Assembly: GCF_014642875.1 (NCBI RefSeq)
Contig: NZ_BMJC01000002.1
Location: 62,001 to 126,000, forward strand
From: Puia dinghuensis
GTDB lineage: Bacteria > Bacteroidota > Bacteroidia > Chitinophagales > Chitinophagaceae
Direction: 5' to 3'
Length of the DNA: 64,000 nucleotides
Positions 16,507-26,066 of the stretch are shown here, piece after piece (positions within the stretch are counted from its first letter, which is position 1; each line of letters opens with the position of its first letter). The position numbers were made by a program, and so were the translations under genes. The notes below the pieces were generated by a model that had not been told where the DNA came from, ran no database searches, and saw only the letters and a program-made list of their open reading frames with translations.

Positions 16507-17097
16507 TCACTCCACGATATCTCTACCGGCCACCTTCTTCTCGATCCGCTTGTCCGGAATGAGCCACATCCCGGCCACCGCGACATACAACACAAACGCC
16601 GGCCAGGGATTAAGAAAGGTCAACGCAATACCCAGGGCATAAAAAATGATGGAAGCCTTCCCCTTCCAATCCTTTCCCAGCGCAACGGCCAGCGGAGAAT
16701 TGGGCCCCGCTTCTTTTATCAGCAGCCGGCAAAGGATCATATAGGCAAGCCCATTCATAAACAGCACGACCCCATACAGAACCACAGGCCATGTCGCAAA
16801 ACGGCTGTTCCCCATCCATGCGGTAGCAAACGGCATAAGCGACAACCAGAACAGCAGGTGGAGGTTGCCCCAAAGGATGGCCCCATTCACCCGCTGCACC
16901 GCATAAAGCATATGATGGTGGTTATTCCAATAGATGCCGACAAGGATAAAGCTGAGGGTATAACTGATGAAGACAGGCGCCACCGGCGCCAGGTCGTGCA
17001 GGCTTGCCCCCTGCGGGACATGCAGTTCAAGCACCATAATAGTGATGATGATCGCGAACACTCCATCACTGAAAGCTTCCAATCGGCCTTTTTTCAT
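16507..17097 (-). CDS. TMEM175-family (DUF1211) potassium-channel-like membrane protein
   Basis: 196 residues, six hydrophobic segments, beginning MKKGRLEAFSDGVFAIIITIMVLEL. The R-x-x-x-F-S-D motif in the first helix is the signature of TMEM175 proteins; bacterial members are shown in the literature to form potassium channels. Asn/His-rich NNHHHML follows helix 2. The start codon is 17 nt past the stop of the S9 peptidase gene on the same strand, so co-transcription is likely although no functional link is obvious. A terminator hairpin follows. Confidence 0.92.
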   Translation of the reverse strand: MKKGRLEAFSDGVFAIIITIMVLELHVPQGASLHDLAPVAPVFISYTLSFILVGIYWNNHHHMLYAVQRVNGAILWGNLHLLFWLSLMPFATAWMGNSRFATWPVVLYGVVLFMNGLAYMILCRLLIKEAGPNSPLAVALGKDWKGKASIIFYALGIALTFLNPWPAFVLYVAVAGMWLIPDKRIEKKVAGRDIVE

Positions 17098-17113
17098 AGT
17101 ATCGTATTGATAT

Positions 17114-20104
17114 TTACTCCGTCGTCAGCCCCCAATCGATCCCCTTCAGCGTCGCCGGCACCCCTTCCACCATCCAGCGCGGCGCACGCTCTCCCTTCAG
17201 GTAGTAGCCAAAAAATTGCGACAAGCGCATCGACCAGTCCTTCCGGTCGCGCCGCTCTGTTAGTCCATGCCCCTCTCCGTTATACTCGATAAGCCAGGTC
17301 TTTTTACCAAGCCGCCGCAAGGCGGAGAAATATTCGATCCCCTGGTACCAGGGTACGGCCCCATCGGCATCGTTATGCATCATCAGCAACGGCGTCGTCA
17401 CCTTATCGGCGCGGAACAACGGCGAATTCTTAAGATAAAGATCGGGCCGTTGCCACAACGTCGAACCGATGCGGCTCTGCGATTTCTCATACTGAAACTG
17501 GCGGCTGATCCCCGACTCCCAGCGGATGCCCCCATAGGCGCTGGTCATATTCGCCACCGGCGCCCCCGCCTCGGCCGCCGCAAAAAGATGCGTCCGCGTC
17601 ACCAGGTACGCCACCTGGTATCCACCCCAACTATGTCCCTGCAACCCCATCTTCGTCGTGTCAACCCACTTGAATCGTGACAAATATCGCGCCGCCGAGA
17701 TCACGGAATTATAGGCATCTTCCCCAGGCTGACCCGTCTTGTAGTAAATATCCGGATCGAACACCAGGTATCCATTGCTCACAAAATACGCGATATTGAT
17801 CGAAGCCCGCACAGGCTGCGGCGCGATATAGTCATACCGTGTCCGGGCATCCCGTTCGTAGAAATAGAAGATCACCGGATATTTCTTTGTACTGTCGAAA
17901 TCTTCCGGCTTGTACAGAAGCCCTTCGCTTTGCTTCCCATCAAGCATTTTCCAGTGATGCAGCTCGACGGTCAGCCAGTTGTAATCTTTCTGTTGCGGGT
18001 TGATTTGACTATACTGCCGCCTGTCTACATACACATCATAGGGCTTATCGAAATTACCCCTGAGCCAACCATACACCGCCGCCTTCTTTGCCTTGAAGAA
18101 CCCGTTATAGCTCTGCGCACCGGTGAGCCCACCAGTTGTATCAGCATCGAAGGTCGAGCCCAACCGATGCAGCACAAACCCCTCGGACATATCCCGCTGA
18201 TTGAATACGGTCAACAGTAAGACCTGACCCGCATGCACAGCGGAGTCCTCGCGTAGCAATCGTCCCTCTCGCCCTCTTCGTTCCTCCTGGTCAAGGCGAA
18301 TAGTACGGAAGGTAAGTTGCTGCCGCCGGCCAACTCCGCGTGTAATGCATTCCGGCGGAGTCCTACCCTCGGGATCGCACTGCCAGATATCATATTTGTC
18401 ATAGATATACACCTCCCTGTCCCCTTCCAGCCAGCCCATCATCCCATGGGGCGGCGGGTCATCGGGATGATCGTCCTCTTCGTCGTACAGCGGCGCCCGG
18501 ATACCGGCCGTGATATTGTTCACTTTTCCGCTAGCCGTCGAATAAGTATACCAGTTACGGCCCTTCCAGTCGTACCACAGGATATACTGACCGCCCGGGG
18601 AAAGCGTCGCGCCACCGCGCACCTTGTCCTGCACCGGCCGGCGGCTTCCGTCAGCCATATCGATAAGATACAGCTTCTGCAACCCACTTTGTTCCCACTG
18701 CTGCTGGATACGATAGGGCCGGGAGGTCATCCCCAGCGCATAGCGGCCATTACCTTCCTGGCCGGGGATCACAGTCTCGCAGTCGGCGTCACCAAGTGGC
18801 ACAAGACGGCTCTCGCCTTTTGGCAGCACGGCCAGGTAGCTGCGCTTTAGTTCGTTGTTCGCCTGCACCAGCTGTTGGGGCGAAAGATAGTCGTCGTTAT
18901 AGTTCCACACATCCAGTCGTGCCGTTTCAAAGTCTACGAGGTTGGTATCCTTTGGCGTGCGGATGGGCGCCAGACCGATATAAAGGCGGCTGCCGTCTTT
19001 GCTGAAGGCGTTGGTGAAGTCTGAGCTAACGGTAAATCCCTTGCTTTCCGTCGGCGGCAAAGGGCTGGGATGGTTGGGACTGGCTGCCAGGGCTGCGGCG
19101 ATGCTGCCGGCGTCGGCGCGAACTATTGCACTATCCATTCCCGGGGTATAATACCAGAGGCGGTAGAATTTTACAAGGGCCTTGGGGACGCTGTCCCGCT
19201 CGGCTACAAACGCCAACTGGGCGCCGGCCTCGTCGAGGGCATAGTTCTTCGCATCGTGGAAGCCGCGCAACACCGTGTCTGTCTTGCCGTTTGCGGTGTT
19301 CACCCATAGGACAAAAGCCTTGGAAAGCGAGTCCGCGTTGCGGCTTGTCGTTTCGACGATCAGCGTATTGCCCTCGGCACTAAGTGTATATTCGCTGGTT
19401 AGCGGGAATCGTCTCTCTGCTCCGCTGTGCAGATTCAGCAGGACGAGATCGGTACCTTCCTCCTGCGTTTCACCCACCGTCGCACCACCCCGGCCCCTGG
19501 AACCCGCCGACGCCGCCTTCCAACCTTTCGCCTCCACCTCTGCCACCTGGTGACGCAGACTGTCCGCTACTCGTGCCAAACTATCCGCCCGCGCCATCAA
19601 CAACCGGATGCGGGTCGCCGAGTCAGGTGTCGCAGGTACCAACTTCTCAGTTAAATAAGCTAACCATTCTCCATTCTTTTCCGCAACCTTATAAGATTTC
19701 ACCCTCGCCATCTTCACAAGATGGTCCGTCCCCAGCTCCAGCCAGCCCAGGCTATCCTTTGGTGACTGGTCCGGCGTCCGTTTGCGGATGCGGGCTTCCC
19801 GGCTGTCTTTGAAGAAAGGGTGGATCAGGAAAATGACAAACCGGCCATCCTCCGTGATCGTTGCATCCGCCCCGCGCGGTATCTCTTTTGCATAGTCTCC
19901 TGAAGTAGCGCGGATGACAAGTCGTCCATCCCCTTCCTGGGGCGTGATGGTATAAACAAGCCATTTGCCGTCGTTGGAGAGCAGGCTTTCGCCGACGCTC
20001 TGCCATCCGTCGTATACAGAATGGTCCAGGGGCTTTTTCTGAGCTTGAGCCGGGGCCGCAGCGGTCAATACAATAAAAACCAGGGTAAAAAAGCGGGCTT
20101 TCAT
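17114..20104 (-). CDS. S9-family (prolyl oligopeptidase-like) secreted serine peptidase
   Basis: About 996 residues from the ATG at 20104, chosen because it opens a clean signal peptide (MKARFFTLVFIVLTAAAPAQAQ); an in-frame ATG 45 nt upstream adds a charged non-signal tail. The middle is a beta-propeller-like region and the C-terminal 250 residues are an alpha/beta-hydrolase. The nucleophile Ser sits in GLQGHSWGGYQ, Asp in HNDADGAVPW and His in NGEGHGL, so the triad is complete. Family role: periplasmic or extracellular cleavage of oligopeptides. It is longer than typical DPP-IV-like members (about 700-900) because of an extended propeller. The gene is divergent from the aldo/keto reductase. 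Confidence 0.92.
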   Translation of the reverse strand: MKARFFTLVFIVLTAAAPAQAQKKPLDHSVYDGWQSVGESLLSNDGKWLVYTITPQEGDGRLVIRATSGDYAKEIPRGADATITEDGRFVIFLIHPFFKDSREARIRKRTPDQSPKDSLGWLELGTDHLVKMARVKSYKVAEKNGEWLAYLTEKLVPATPDSATRIRLLMARADSLARVADSLRHQVAEVEAKGWKAASAGSRGRGGATVGETQEEGTDLVLLNLHSGAERRFPLTSEYTLSAEGNTLIVETTSRNADSLSKAFVLWVNTANGKTDTVLRGFHDAKNYALDEAGAQLAFVAERDSVPKALVKFYRLWYYTPGMDSAIVRADAGSIAAALAASPNHPSPLPPTESKGFTVSSDFTNAFSKDGSRLYIGLAPIRTPKDTNLVDFETARLDVWNYNDDYLSPQQLVQANNELKRSYLAVLPKGESRLVPLGDADCETVIPGQEGNGRYALGMTSRPYRIQQQWEQSGLQKLYLIDMADGSRRPVQDKVRGGATLSPGGQYILWYDWKGRNWYTYSTASGKVNNITAGIRAPLYDEEDDHPDDPPPHGMMGWLEGDREVYIYDKYDIWQCDPEGRTPPECITRGVGRRQQLTFRTIRLDQEERRGREGRLLREDSAVHAGQVLLLTVFNQRDMSEGFVLHRLGSTFDADTTGGLTGAQSYNGFFKAKKAAVYGWLRGNFDKPYDVYVDRRQYSQINPQQKDYNWLTVELHHWKMLDGKQSEGLLYKPEDFDSTKKYPVIFYFYERDARTRYDYIAPQPVRASINIAYFVSNGYLVFDPDIYYKTGQPGEDAYNSVISAARYLSRFKWVDTTKMGLQGHSWGGYQVAYLVTRTHLFAAAEAGAPVANMTSAYGGIRWESGISRQFQYEKSQSRIGSTLWQRPDLYLKNSPLFRADKVTTPLLMMHNDADGAVPWYQGIEYFSALRRLGKKTWLIEYNGEGHGLTERRDRKDWSMRLSQFFGYYLKGERAPRWMVEGVPATLKGIDWGLTTE

Positions 20105-20223
20105 TCGCAGAATTTTGGTATCATCGAATTTAATCCAAACCCCGGACACCCGGCGAACAATTTACACGACCGGGGCGTTGAAGGTAGCACCCCCAATTTA
20201 CCACAACAAAAAACACTTTACAT

Positions 20224-21072
20224 ATGAGTACCAAACTAAGTTTCCGGAAAGATTTCACCCTTGGCGGGGAATTGACGGTCCGCCGGATGGGTTATGGCGC
20301 CATGCGTATCACCGGTCCGGGCATCTGGGGTCCACCCAGGGATAGGGCCGAAGCCATCCGGGTGTTGCAACGCGCCGTGGAGTTGGGTGTCAATTTCATC
20401 GATACGGCGGATAGCTATGGCCCCCATATCTCGGAAGAACTCATCGCCGAAGCCCTCTATCCCTATCCTGCCGGGCTCGTCATCGCGACCAAGGGCGGCT
20501 TCCTGCGCAGCGGTCCCAACCAGTGGCATATCAATGCCAGTCCCAAACATTTGAAGGAAGCCCTGGAAGGCAGCCTCACCCGTCTCCGCCTCGACAGCAT
20601 CCCGTTATACCAGTTGCATCGTATCGACCCGACCTTACCCTTCGAGCCGACTCTCGAGTTCCTGCAGGGTGTACAGGAAGAAGGGCTGGTGCAGCACATC
20701 GGCCTGTCCGAAGTAAGCGTAGAGGAAATAAAGAAGGCGGAGGAATATATTGAGATCGTGTCGGTCCAAAACAAATACAGCCAGGACTATCGTAAATGGG
20801 AATCCGTGTTGCGCTACTGCGAAGAGACCGACATGGCCTTCATCCCCTGGAATCCGATCAATGCCGGCAATCTCGGCAGCATGTCTTCGGTCGAATACGT
20901 CGCCAGCAAGATCGGCGCCACGCCCCACCAGGTCGCCCTCGCCTGGGTGCTCTATCATTCTTCCAACACGCTGCTCATCCCCGGCACTTCCAGCGTCCAA
21001 CACCTCGAAGAAAATCTCGCCGCCGAAAACCTCGAACTCACCGAAGAAATGCTCGAGCGCCTCGAAAAATAA
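20224..21072 (+). CDS. Aldo/keto reductase
   Basis: 282 residues forming an AKR TIM barrel. The catalytic tetrad is visible: Asp60 (FIDTADSYG), Tyr65, Lys90 (VIATKGG) and His132 (LYQLHRIDP). The C-terminal NADPH-binding part has LLIPGTSSVQHLEEN, in which the conserved Ser binds the 2'-phosphate. It would reduce aldehydes or ketones in the cytoplasm with NADPH; the substrate is unknown. It is monocistronic; the 119-bp gap to the divergent S9 peptidase holds both promoters. Confidence 0.94.
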   Translation: MSTKLSFRKDFTLGGELTVRRMGYGAMRITGPGIWGPPRDRAEAIRVLQRAVELGVNFIDTADSYGPHISEELIAEALYPYPAGLVIATKGGFLRSGPNQWHINASPKHLKEALEGSLTRLRLDSIPLYQLHRIDPTLPFEPTLEFLQGVQEEGLVQHIGLSEVSVEEIKKAEEYIEIVSVQNKYSQDYRKWESVLRYCEETDMAFIPWNPINAGNLGSMSSVEYVASKIGATPHQVALAWVLYHSSNTLLIPGTSSVQHLEENLAAENLELTEEMLERLEK

Positions 21073-21191
21073 TCCCCGCCCTCGCCTAACGACTCGGGCT
21101 CCGCGCCGCCGCCGCACCCTCGTGCCCGTGTCGCGCCCCTGCCGCCACACCACTCAAAGCCCGGTCCATCACCATGGTCTGTTGGGCCGCG

Positions 21192-21286
21192 ATTCATTTG
21201 ATGAATGAAATTTTAAGTGTAGATTTGTGCTACTCCGTCAGTGTTGAAAGTAAACTTGCACACTAATCCAATCATTTGTATATTTA
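21192..21286 (+). promoter_or_regulatory. Promoter and possible operator of the toxin-antitoxin module
   Basis: TTG at 21256-21258 and TATATTTA at 21279-21286 are separated by 20 nt and match the Bacteroidota promoter (TTG, TAnnTTTG) apart from the last base. Transcription would begin almost at the antitoxin ATG (21293). An inverted repeat ATTCAT-ttg-ATGAAT lies upstream at 21192-21206 and could bind the complex, though it is about 50 bp above the -33. The area is markedly richer in A/T than its surroundings. Confidence 0.5.
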
Positions 21287-21292
21287 TTATAT

Positions 21293-21520
21293 ATGCCAAT
21301 TACCACCTATCATATCCGCATTAAAAAGAATTACGCCGCCGCCATCCTCAAAGACTTGCAAAAGCTCGACGCCGTAGAGCTCCGGCCGGAAGAAGATATT
21401 GTCATCCCCGAATGGCAGAAAAAAGAGGTCCGTAAACGCATCAAGGAGATACAAAAACATCCCGAGAAGGCTATCCCCTGGGAAGAAGCGCAGAAGAAAT
21501 TCAAGCGGTTGACTAAATGA
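21293..21520 (+). CDS. Putative antitoxin of a ParE/RelE-type module
   Basis: 75 residues, strongly charged, with little hydrophobic core except the first 25 positions (MPITTYHIRIKKNYAAAILK) and a Lys/Glu-rich helix at the C-terminus (KEVRKRIKEIQKHPEKAIPW). Its stop overlaps the toxin ATG by 4 bp, the standard coupling of type II modules. I do not recognise a specific family; the C-terminal WEEAQK resembles small addiction-module antitoxins. The assignment rests on size, charge and coupling to the toxin. Confidence 0.7.
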   Translation: MPITTYHIRIKKNYAAAILKDLQKLDAVELRPEEDIVIPEWQKKEVRKRIKEIQKHPEKAIPWEEAQKKFKRLTK

Positions 21521-21810
21521 CAAGGTACAAGGTTATCTATTCTCCGCACGCCCTAATCGACCTGGAAGACGCTGTCTATGCCTACAACCGGATGCAACGA
21601 GGCCTCGGCAAACGTTTCGCCGCCCAGGTGCAACAGGCCTTACGATCCATCAAAAGTAACCCCCATTTTGCTTCCTTTCGCTACGACGAGGTGCGCTGCG
21701 CTCAAGTTCCTCGGTTCCCCTACTTGGTCCACTACACCATCGACGAAGAAGCCCGCATCGTCCTCATAGCCGCCATCTATAGCACCCGCCAAAAACCACT
21801 CTGGGAATAG
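21517..21810 (+). CDS. ParE/RelE-family toxin
   Basis: 97 residues with the ParE/RelE fold: YKVIYSPHALIDLEDAVYAYN at the N-terminus, an Arg-rich centre (FRYDEVRCAQVPRFPYLVHYTI) and a closing strand IVLIAAIYSTRQKP. The placement of Arg and His in the last third matches ParE-like proteins. Overlap of 4 bp with the antitoxin gene. Family members inhibit gyrase or cleave mRNA at ribosomes; which applies here cannot be told. It is convergent with the glutathione peroxidase gene, 3 nt away. Confidence 0.85.
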   Translation: MTRYKVIYSPHALIDLEDAVYAYNRMQRGLGKRFAAQVQQALRSIKSNPHFASFRYDEVRCAQVPRFPYLVHYTIDEEARIVLIAAIYSTRQKPLWE

Positions 21811-21813
21811 CCT

Positions 21814-22314
21814 TTATATATGAACCCTCTCCCCACCCAACATCCGCCTTATCTCCCCCTCGATCGCCTCCGGCTTCGTCACCGGCGAATACCGCTTCAC
21901 CGGCCTGCCATTCGCGTCGATTAGAAATTTCGTGAAATTCCACTTGATCCTACTGCCGAAAAGGCCACCCAGCTTCTTCTTCAAATACCGAAACACCGGA
22001 TTCGTCCCCGGTCCGTTCACCTCCGTCTTCTCAAACAACGGAAACGTTACCCCGTAGTTGACAAGACAGGTCTGCTCCATCGCCTCATTGGTCAACGGCT
22101 CCTGGCTCCCGAACTGATTACACGGAAATCCCAGCACCACCAGCCCCTGGTCTTTATACTCCTGGTACAATTTTTCCAACCCCGCAAACTGCGGCGTAAG
22201 CCCGCATTGCGTAGCCGTATTGACAACAAGCACCACCTTTCCCCGATAGTCGGCCATACTGACGGAATGCCCCTGGGGTGTATTGGCGCTTAGATCATAA
22301 AATTCATTTGCCAT
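21814..22314 (-). CDS. Glutathione peroxidase (thiol peroxidase of the GPx family)
   Basis: 166 residues from the ATG at 22314 (MANEFYDLSANTPQG), a better start than the one 66 nt upstream because it gives the standard GPx length. The catalytic Cys lies in NTATQCGLTPQF, the Gln/Asn in FPCNQFGSQEP, and the Trp in KWNFTKFL, completing the peroxidase tetrad. The active site is Cys, not Sec. Bacterial members usually use thioredoxin as reductant. A second Cys in FPCNQFG may be the resolving residue. Its 5' leader holds a terminator-like hairpin only 17 nt from the start codon (see the RNA feature). Confidence 0.93.
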   Translation of the reverse strand: MANEFYDLSANTPQGHSVSMADYRGKVVLVVNTATQCGLTPQFAGLEKLYQEYKDQGLVVLGFPCNQFGSQEPLTNEAMEQTCLVNYGVTFPLFEKTEVNGPGTNPVFRYLKKKLGGLFGSRIKWNFTKFLIDANGRPVKRYSPVTKPEAIEGEIRRMLGGERVHI

Positions 22315-22320
22315 ACCTAA

Positions 22321-22440
22321 AAGTAAACAAAAAACCCCAGGCGGAAACCCGGGGATGAGATGTTGAAAGTTGGTATGCAATCGCTAGAGTGACAAGCAGC
22401 AGGCTCTCTGCTACCTGCTAAAGGTAGGGCTTTTTCGTAC
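22321..22440 (-). ncRNA. Possible structured leader or small RNA with terminator, upstream of the GPx gene
   Basis: On the minus strand, the stem CCCC-GG/CC-GGGG (22335-22354) is followed by TTTTTTG, a good rho-independent terminator only 17 nt before the GPx ATG. Upstream lie two hairpins that cannot form together: CTACCT/AGGTAG (22411-22416 with 22422-22427) and AGCAGG/CCTGCT (22398-22403 with 22414-22419). Alternative stems ahead of a terminator are the layout of attenuators and riboswitches. A 41-codon frame from ATG 22444 to TAG 22317 spans the region and ends 2 nt before the GPx start, so a leader peptide is also possible. On the plus strand the first hairpin is followed by GGCTTTTT, so it could also stop plus-strand transcripts. 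No known RNA family recognised. Confidence 0.35.
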
Positions 22441-22765
22441 ATCCACACCACAGGGAAAAAATTTCTTTTACCCTAAAAGTCGCGACAGGACTGGCTTTGA
22501 CAGCACAACAGATCAAAAATCGACTAAAAATGCACGTCTGTTAAAAATATCGACACGGTTAATCCCATAAATGCATTTTTTATGCCGCTCACTGATCTAT
22601 ACTCATAGAACTATCCGAATTAAGATGCATATTATTTTTATCTAATGTATCCCCGCGCACCTCCCCGCGCGACTCCCCTGCCCCCTCCCTATGCATCTCC
22701 CCATGCCTTCGGCGCACGCTCATTTTCTATTTCCTGAAAATAAGCTATTACGTTATATTGCCCTC

Positions 22766-25234
22766 ATGCAAAAGTCCTGGTATCGCCCATTCATTCCCCA
22801 TGCCATCGCCATCGGGGTATTTTTATTGGTAGCCGTCGTCTACTGCAAACCCATCTTCGAACATAAAACCCTTTCTCCCGACGATACCGCCGGCTGGAAG
22901 GCCATGGCACAGAACTCCTTCCAATACAAAGAGATTCATGGACGATTTCCGCTCTGGACCGAAAATCTCTTCTGCGGCATGCCCGCCTACCAGATCGCCA
23001 TGGACACCCCGGCCTTCTCACCACAATACCTTATATATAATATTCTCACGCTGGGCCTGCCGGCGCCCGCCAACTTCTTTCTCCTCGCCTGCATCTGCTT
23101 CTACCTGCTTGCCCTCGCCCTTCGGGTAAACCCTTACGTGGGCATGTTCACGGCCCTGGCCTATGCCTATTCCACCTATAACCCATCTATCCTCGTCGTC
23201 GGCCACTCGACAAAGATGGAAGCCATCGCGATCATGCCCGCCTTCCTCGCCTCCCTCCTCTGGCTCTATGAGAAAAAGTACTGGCTGGGAACCGCCACCC
23301 TTGCCCTCTTCACCTCCCTCTTCATCGCCGCCAACCACCCGCAGATCGTCTACTACGGCCTCATCACCGCCGCTTTTATGACCCTCGCCTATCTCATCCG
23401 CTGGGTCCGTCAAAAAGACTATCGCCACATCGCCCTCGTCATAGCCCTCGGGGCCGCAGCCGGACTCATCGGCATCGCCAGCAACGCCGTGGTCATCCTC
23501 ACCACCATGGATTACGCAAAAGCCTCGCTGCGCAACGGCAGCGACCTGGCTACCGCCGGTGGGAACATCACCAAAACAGGCCTCAGCCAGGACTATGCGC
23601 TCAGCTATAGCATGTATAAGACCGAGGCCTTCACCCTCTTTGTCCCCAAGATCTACGGCGGCGGTAACTTCGACGCCCAGATGACCGCCGACGACTCCAA
23701 AACCATGACCGCCCTCCAAAATATGCCGCCTCAGATAGGTCAACAATTACAACAAATGGTCCGCAGCTACTGGGGTGGCATCGGTGGTACCGCCGGTCCC
23801 GCCTATGCGGGCGCCGTCATCTGCCTCTTCGGCCTGATGGGCTTCTTCCTGCTCGACGGCAAACACAAATGGTGGATGCTGGCAGCAGGCGTCCTCGCCA
23901 TCCTGATGAGCTGGGGCAGCTATTTCGTCGAATTCAACGGCCCTCTGCTCAAAATACTCCCCGGCTATAGCAAATTCCGGGCGCCAAGCGTCATCATCGT
24001 CATCCCTACCCTCCTGCTTTGTATGCTGGCCGCCCTCAGCCTCAACCGGCTGCTGACCCTGACCGCCGCAGAAAGCGACGCCACCTGGAAACAATATAAA
24101 AAAGGACTTTATCTCATGGGCGGCATCTTCGTCATCCTCTTCCTGCTCTACATGAGCTTCGACTATACCACCGAGGGAGACCGCGGCTTCCAACAACGCA
24201 TTACCTCCGCACCGGCCGAGGTGCAGGAATTCATCCGCTCGTTCCTCCATGCCCTGCGGGACGATCGGCAAAGCATGTTCCTCGGCAGCATCTTCCGCAG
24301 TCTCGCCTACATCGCCATCGCCGCCACTATCGGCTTCTTCTGGCTAAAAGGCAAACTCAAACCTTTCCTCTCCCTTGGCCTCATCGGCACCCTGGCCTTC
24401 ATCGATCTCATCACCACCGACATTCAATACCTCAACGCCGATAAATACCAGGACGAAGAGGAAGCCCAAACCCCCTTCCAACCCACACCCGCCGACCAGC
24501 AGATATTGACGGACAAAAGCTATTACCGTGTCTTCGATCTCCGCGAAGGACGGGAAAACATCACAAACAGCGGACCGACCCCCTATTTCCATCATTCCAT
24601 CACCGGCTATCATCCAGCCAAACTCAGCATTTACGAGGATATCATCGAGAATCAACTATACAAATACCCCAATTGCCAGCCGGTATTGAACATGCTCAAT
24701 ACCAAATATCTCCTGTTACCCACCGCAGGTGGCCGCGACTCCGTCGCACTCAACAAAGCGGCCCTCGGCCCGGTATGGCTGGTCCGCGGCATCCGCTATG
24801 CCCCCGACGCGCGCACGGTGATGGATGCGCTCACCGACCTGGACACCAGAGATACGGCTATTCTCTTCACCGCCGACCAGAGCAAGGCCGCGGACGCAAC
24901 ACCCGCAAACACCGACTCCATCTGGCTCGAAAAGAACGACAATGACGAAATGACCTATCACGCCACCACCACCGCCCCACGCTTCGCCGTCTTTAGCGAA
25001 GTCTACTACAACCGCGGCTGGCACGCCTACATCAACAACAACGAAGTCCCCATCATCCGCACCGACTATGTGCTCCGCGGCCTCTCCATCCCCGCAGGCA
25101 GCCACACCATCAGGTTCACCTTCCACCCGGCCTCTTACTACACCGGCACGACGATCCAGATCATCGCGGGCATCTTCATGCTGGCATTGCTGCTCGCCAC
25201 CGCCTTCCAGATCATTCGAAAAAGGTCTTTTTGA
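22766..25234 (+). CDS. YfhO-family polytopic membrane protein
   Basis: About 822 residues from the ATG at 22766 (MQKSWYRPFIPHAIAIGVFL); the in-frame start 75 nt earlier adds an unlikely tail. The protein has about 12-13 hydrophobic helices, a large loop after helix 1 with SPDDTAGW and the PLWTENLFCGMPAYQ motif typical of YfhO/GT-C-type proteins, and a C-terminal soluble domain (about 560-780) ending in one last helix. YfhO proteins are related to GT-C glycosyltransferases, and B. subtilis YfhO takes part in lipoteichoic acid glycosylation; an envelope glycan role here is inference. The 450 bp upstream of this gene hold the structured RNA described above and an AT-rich stretch with no other gene. 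Confidence 0.92.
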   Translation: MQKSWYRPFIPHAIAIGVFLLVAVVYCKPIFEHKTLSPDDTAGWKAMAQNSFQYKEIHGRFPLWTENLFCGMPAYQIAMDTPAFSPQYLIYNILTLGLPAPANFFLLACICFYLLALALRVNPYVGMFTALAYAYSTYNPSILVVGHSTKMEAIAIMPAFLASLLWLYEKKYWLGTATLALFTSLFIAANHPQIVYYGLITAAFMTLAYLIRWVRQKDYRHIALVIALGAAAGLIGIASNAVVILTTMDYAKASLRNGSDLATAGGNITKTGLSQDYALSYSMYKTEAFTLFVPKIYGGGNFDAQMTADDSKTMTALQNMPPQIGQQLQQMVRSYWGGIGGTAGPAYAGAVICLFGLMGFFLLDGKHKWWMLAAGVLAILMSWGSYFVEFNGPLLKILPGYSKFRAPSVIIVIPTLLLCMLAALSLNRLLTLTAAESDATWKQYKKGLYLMGGIFVILFLLYMSFDYTTEGDRGFQQRITSAPAEVQEFIRSFLHALRDDRQSMFLGSIFRSLAYIAIAATIGFFWLKGKLKPFLSLGLIGTLAFIDLITTDIQYLNADKYQDEEEAQTPFQPTPADQQILTDKSYYRVFDLREGRENITNSGPTPYFHHSITGYHPAKLSIYEDIIENQLYKYPNCQPVLNMLNTKYLLLPTAGGRDSVALNKAALGPVWLVRGIRYAPDARTVMDALTDLDTRDTAILFTADQSKAADATPANTDSIWLEKNDNDEMTYHATTTAPRFAVFSEVYYNRGWHAYINNNEVPIIRTDYVLRGLSIPAGSHTIRFTFHPASYYTGTTIQIIAGIFMLALLLATAFQIIRKRSF

Positions 25235-25334
25235 CCCTTAATGGCTAAAAACGAGCGTAAACAATAACATGGGGGTAATCTGAAATCACCTAACTTCGTG
25301 CCCTTTTAAGTTCAAAAAGGCTTTGTTTTTAGTT

Positions 25335-26066
25335 ATGGCTATCGTCGTCGTGTTTTTCCTGTGTCATTGGTTTCTGTCCCTATTTTCACAAACATTCTTC
25401 CTGCATCGCTATGCTTCGCACAAGATGTTTAAGATGAATAAATTTTGGGAGAAGTTCTTCTACGGCTTCACCTTCGTCTCCCAGGGCTCGTCCTTCCTCA
25501 ACCCCCGCGCCTACGCCATCCTCCACCGGATGCACCATGCCTACAGCGACACGGAAAAAGACCCTCACTCCCCGCATTTTATAAAGGATGTCTGGGGCCT
25601 GATGATAAAGACCAAGAACATCTATCTCGACTATCTTAGATACAAGTTGGAACCCGAACCGGCCTTTCGCGATCGTTATCCCACCTGGCCCTCTCTCGAT
25701 CGCCTAAGCGATCTCTGGCCCACCCGCATCGCCTTCGGCCTCGGCTACACCGCATTCTATGTCGCCTTTGCAACGCACTGGTGGCTCTACCTGCTGCTGC
25801 CCATTCACTATTTTATGGGGCCCATCCACGGAGCCATCGTCAATTGGTGCGGACATAAATATGGCTATTCCAACTATGACAACCACGATCATAGCAAGAA
25901 TACCCTCCCGCTGGACTTCCTCATGATGGGCGAACTGTTTCAGAACAACCATCATAAGAGTCCCAACGACGCCAATTTTGCCCGTAAATGGTTCGAACTG
26001 GACCCCACTTATCCCATCATGCGGGCCCTGCACGCACTCCGCATCATCCGGCTGAGAAAGTTTTGA
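25335..26066 (+). CDS. Membrane fatty acid desaturase
   Basis: 243 residues from the ATG at 25335; a TTG 12 nt earlier is less likely. Three His clusters of the acyl-CoA/lipid desaturase family bind the di-iron centre: HRYASH (24-29), HRMHHA (64-68) and NNHHKSPND near residue 205, plus [13 protein letters not shown]. Hydrophobic stretches at the N-terminus and about 128-155 form the membrane part. It inserts a double bond into membrane acyl chains, O2-dependent, using an electron donor not encoded here. The 3' end overlaps the convergent OsmC gene by 23 bp. Confidence 0.92.
   Translation: MAIVVVFFLCHWFLSLFSQTFFLHRYASHKMFKMNKFWEKFFYGFTFVSQGSSFLNPRAYAILHRMHHAYSDTEKDPHSPHFIKDVWGLMIKTKNIYLDYLRYKLEPEPAFRDRYPTWPSLDRLSDLWPTRIAFGLGYTAFYVAFATHWWLYLLLPIHYFMGPIHGAIVNWCGHKYGYSNYDNHDHSKNTLPLDFLMMGELFQNNHHKSPNDANFARKWFELDPTYPIMRALHALRIIRLRKF

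Noticed and set aside
22572-22697. ATGCAT occurring three times upstream of the yfhO-like gene
   Set aside because: A 6-bp palindrome with irregular spacing in an AT-rich stretch is expected by chance.
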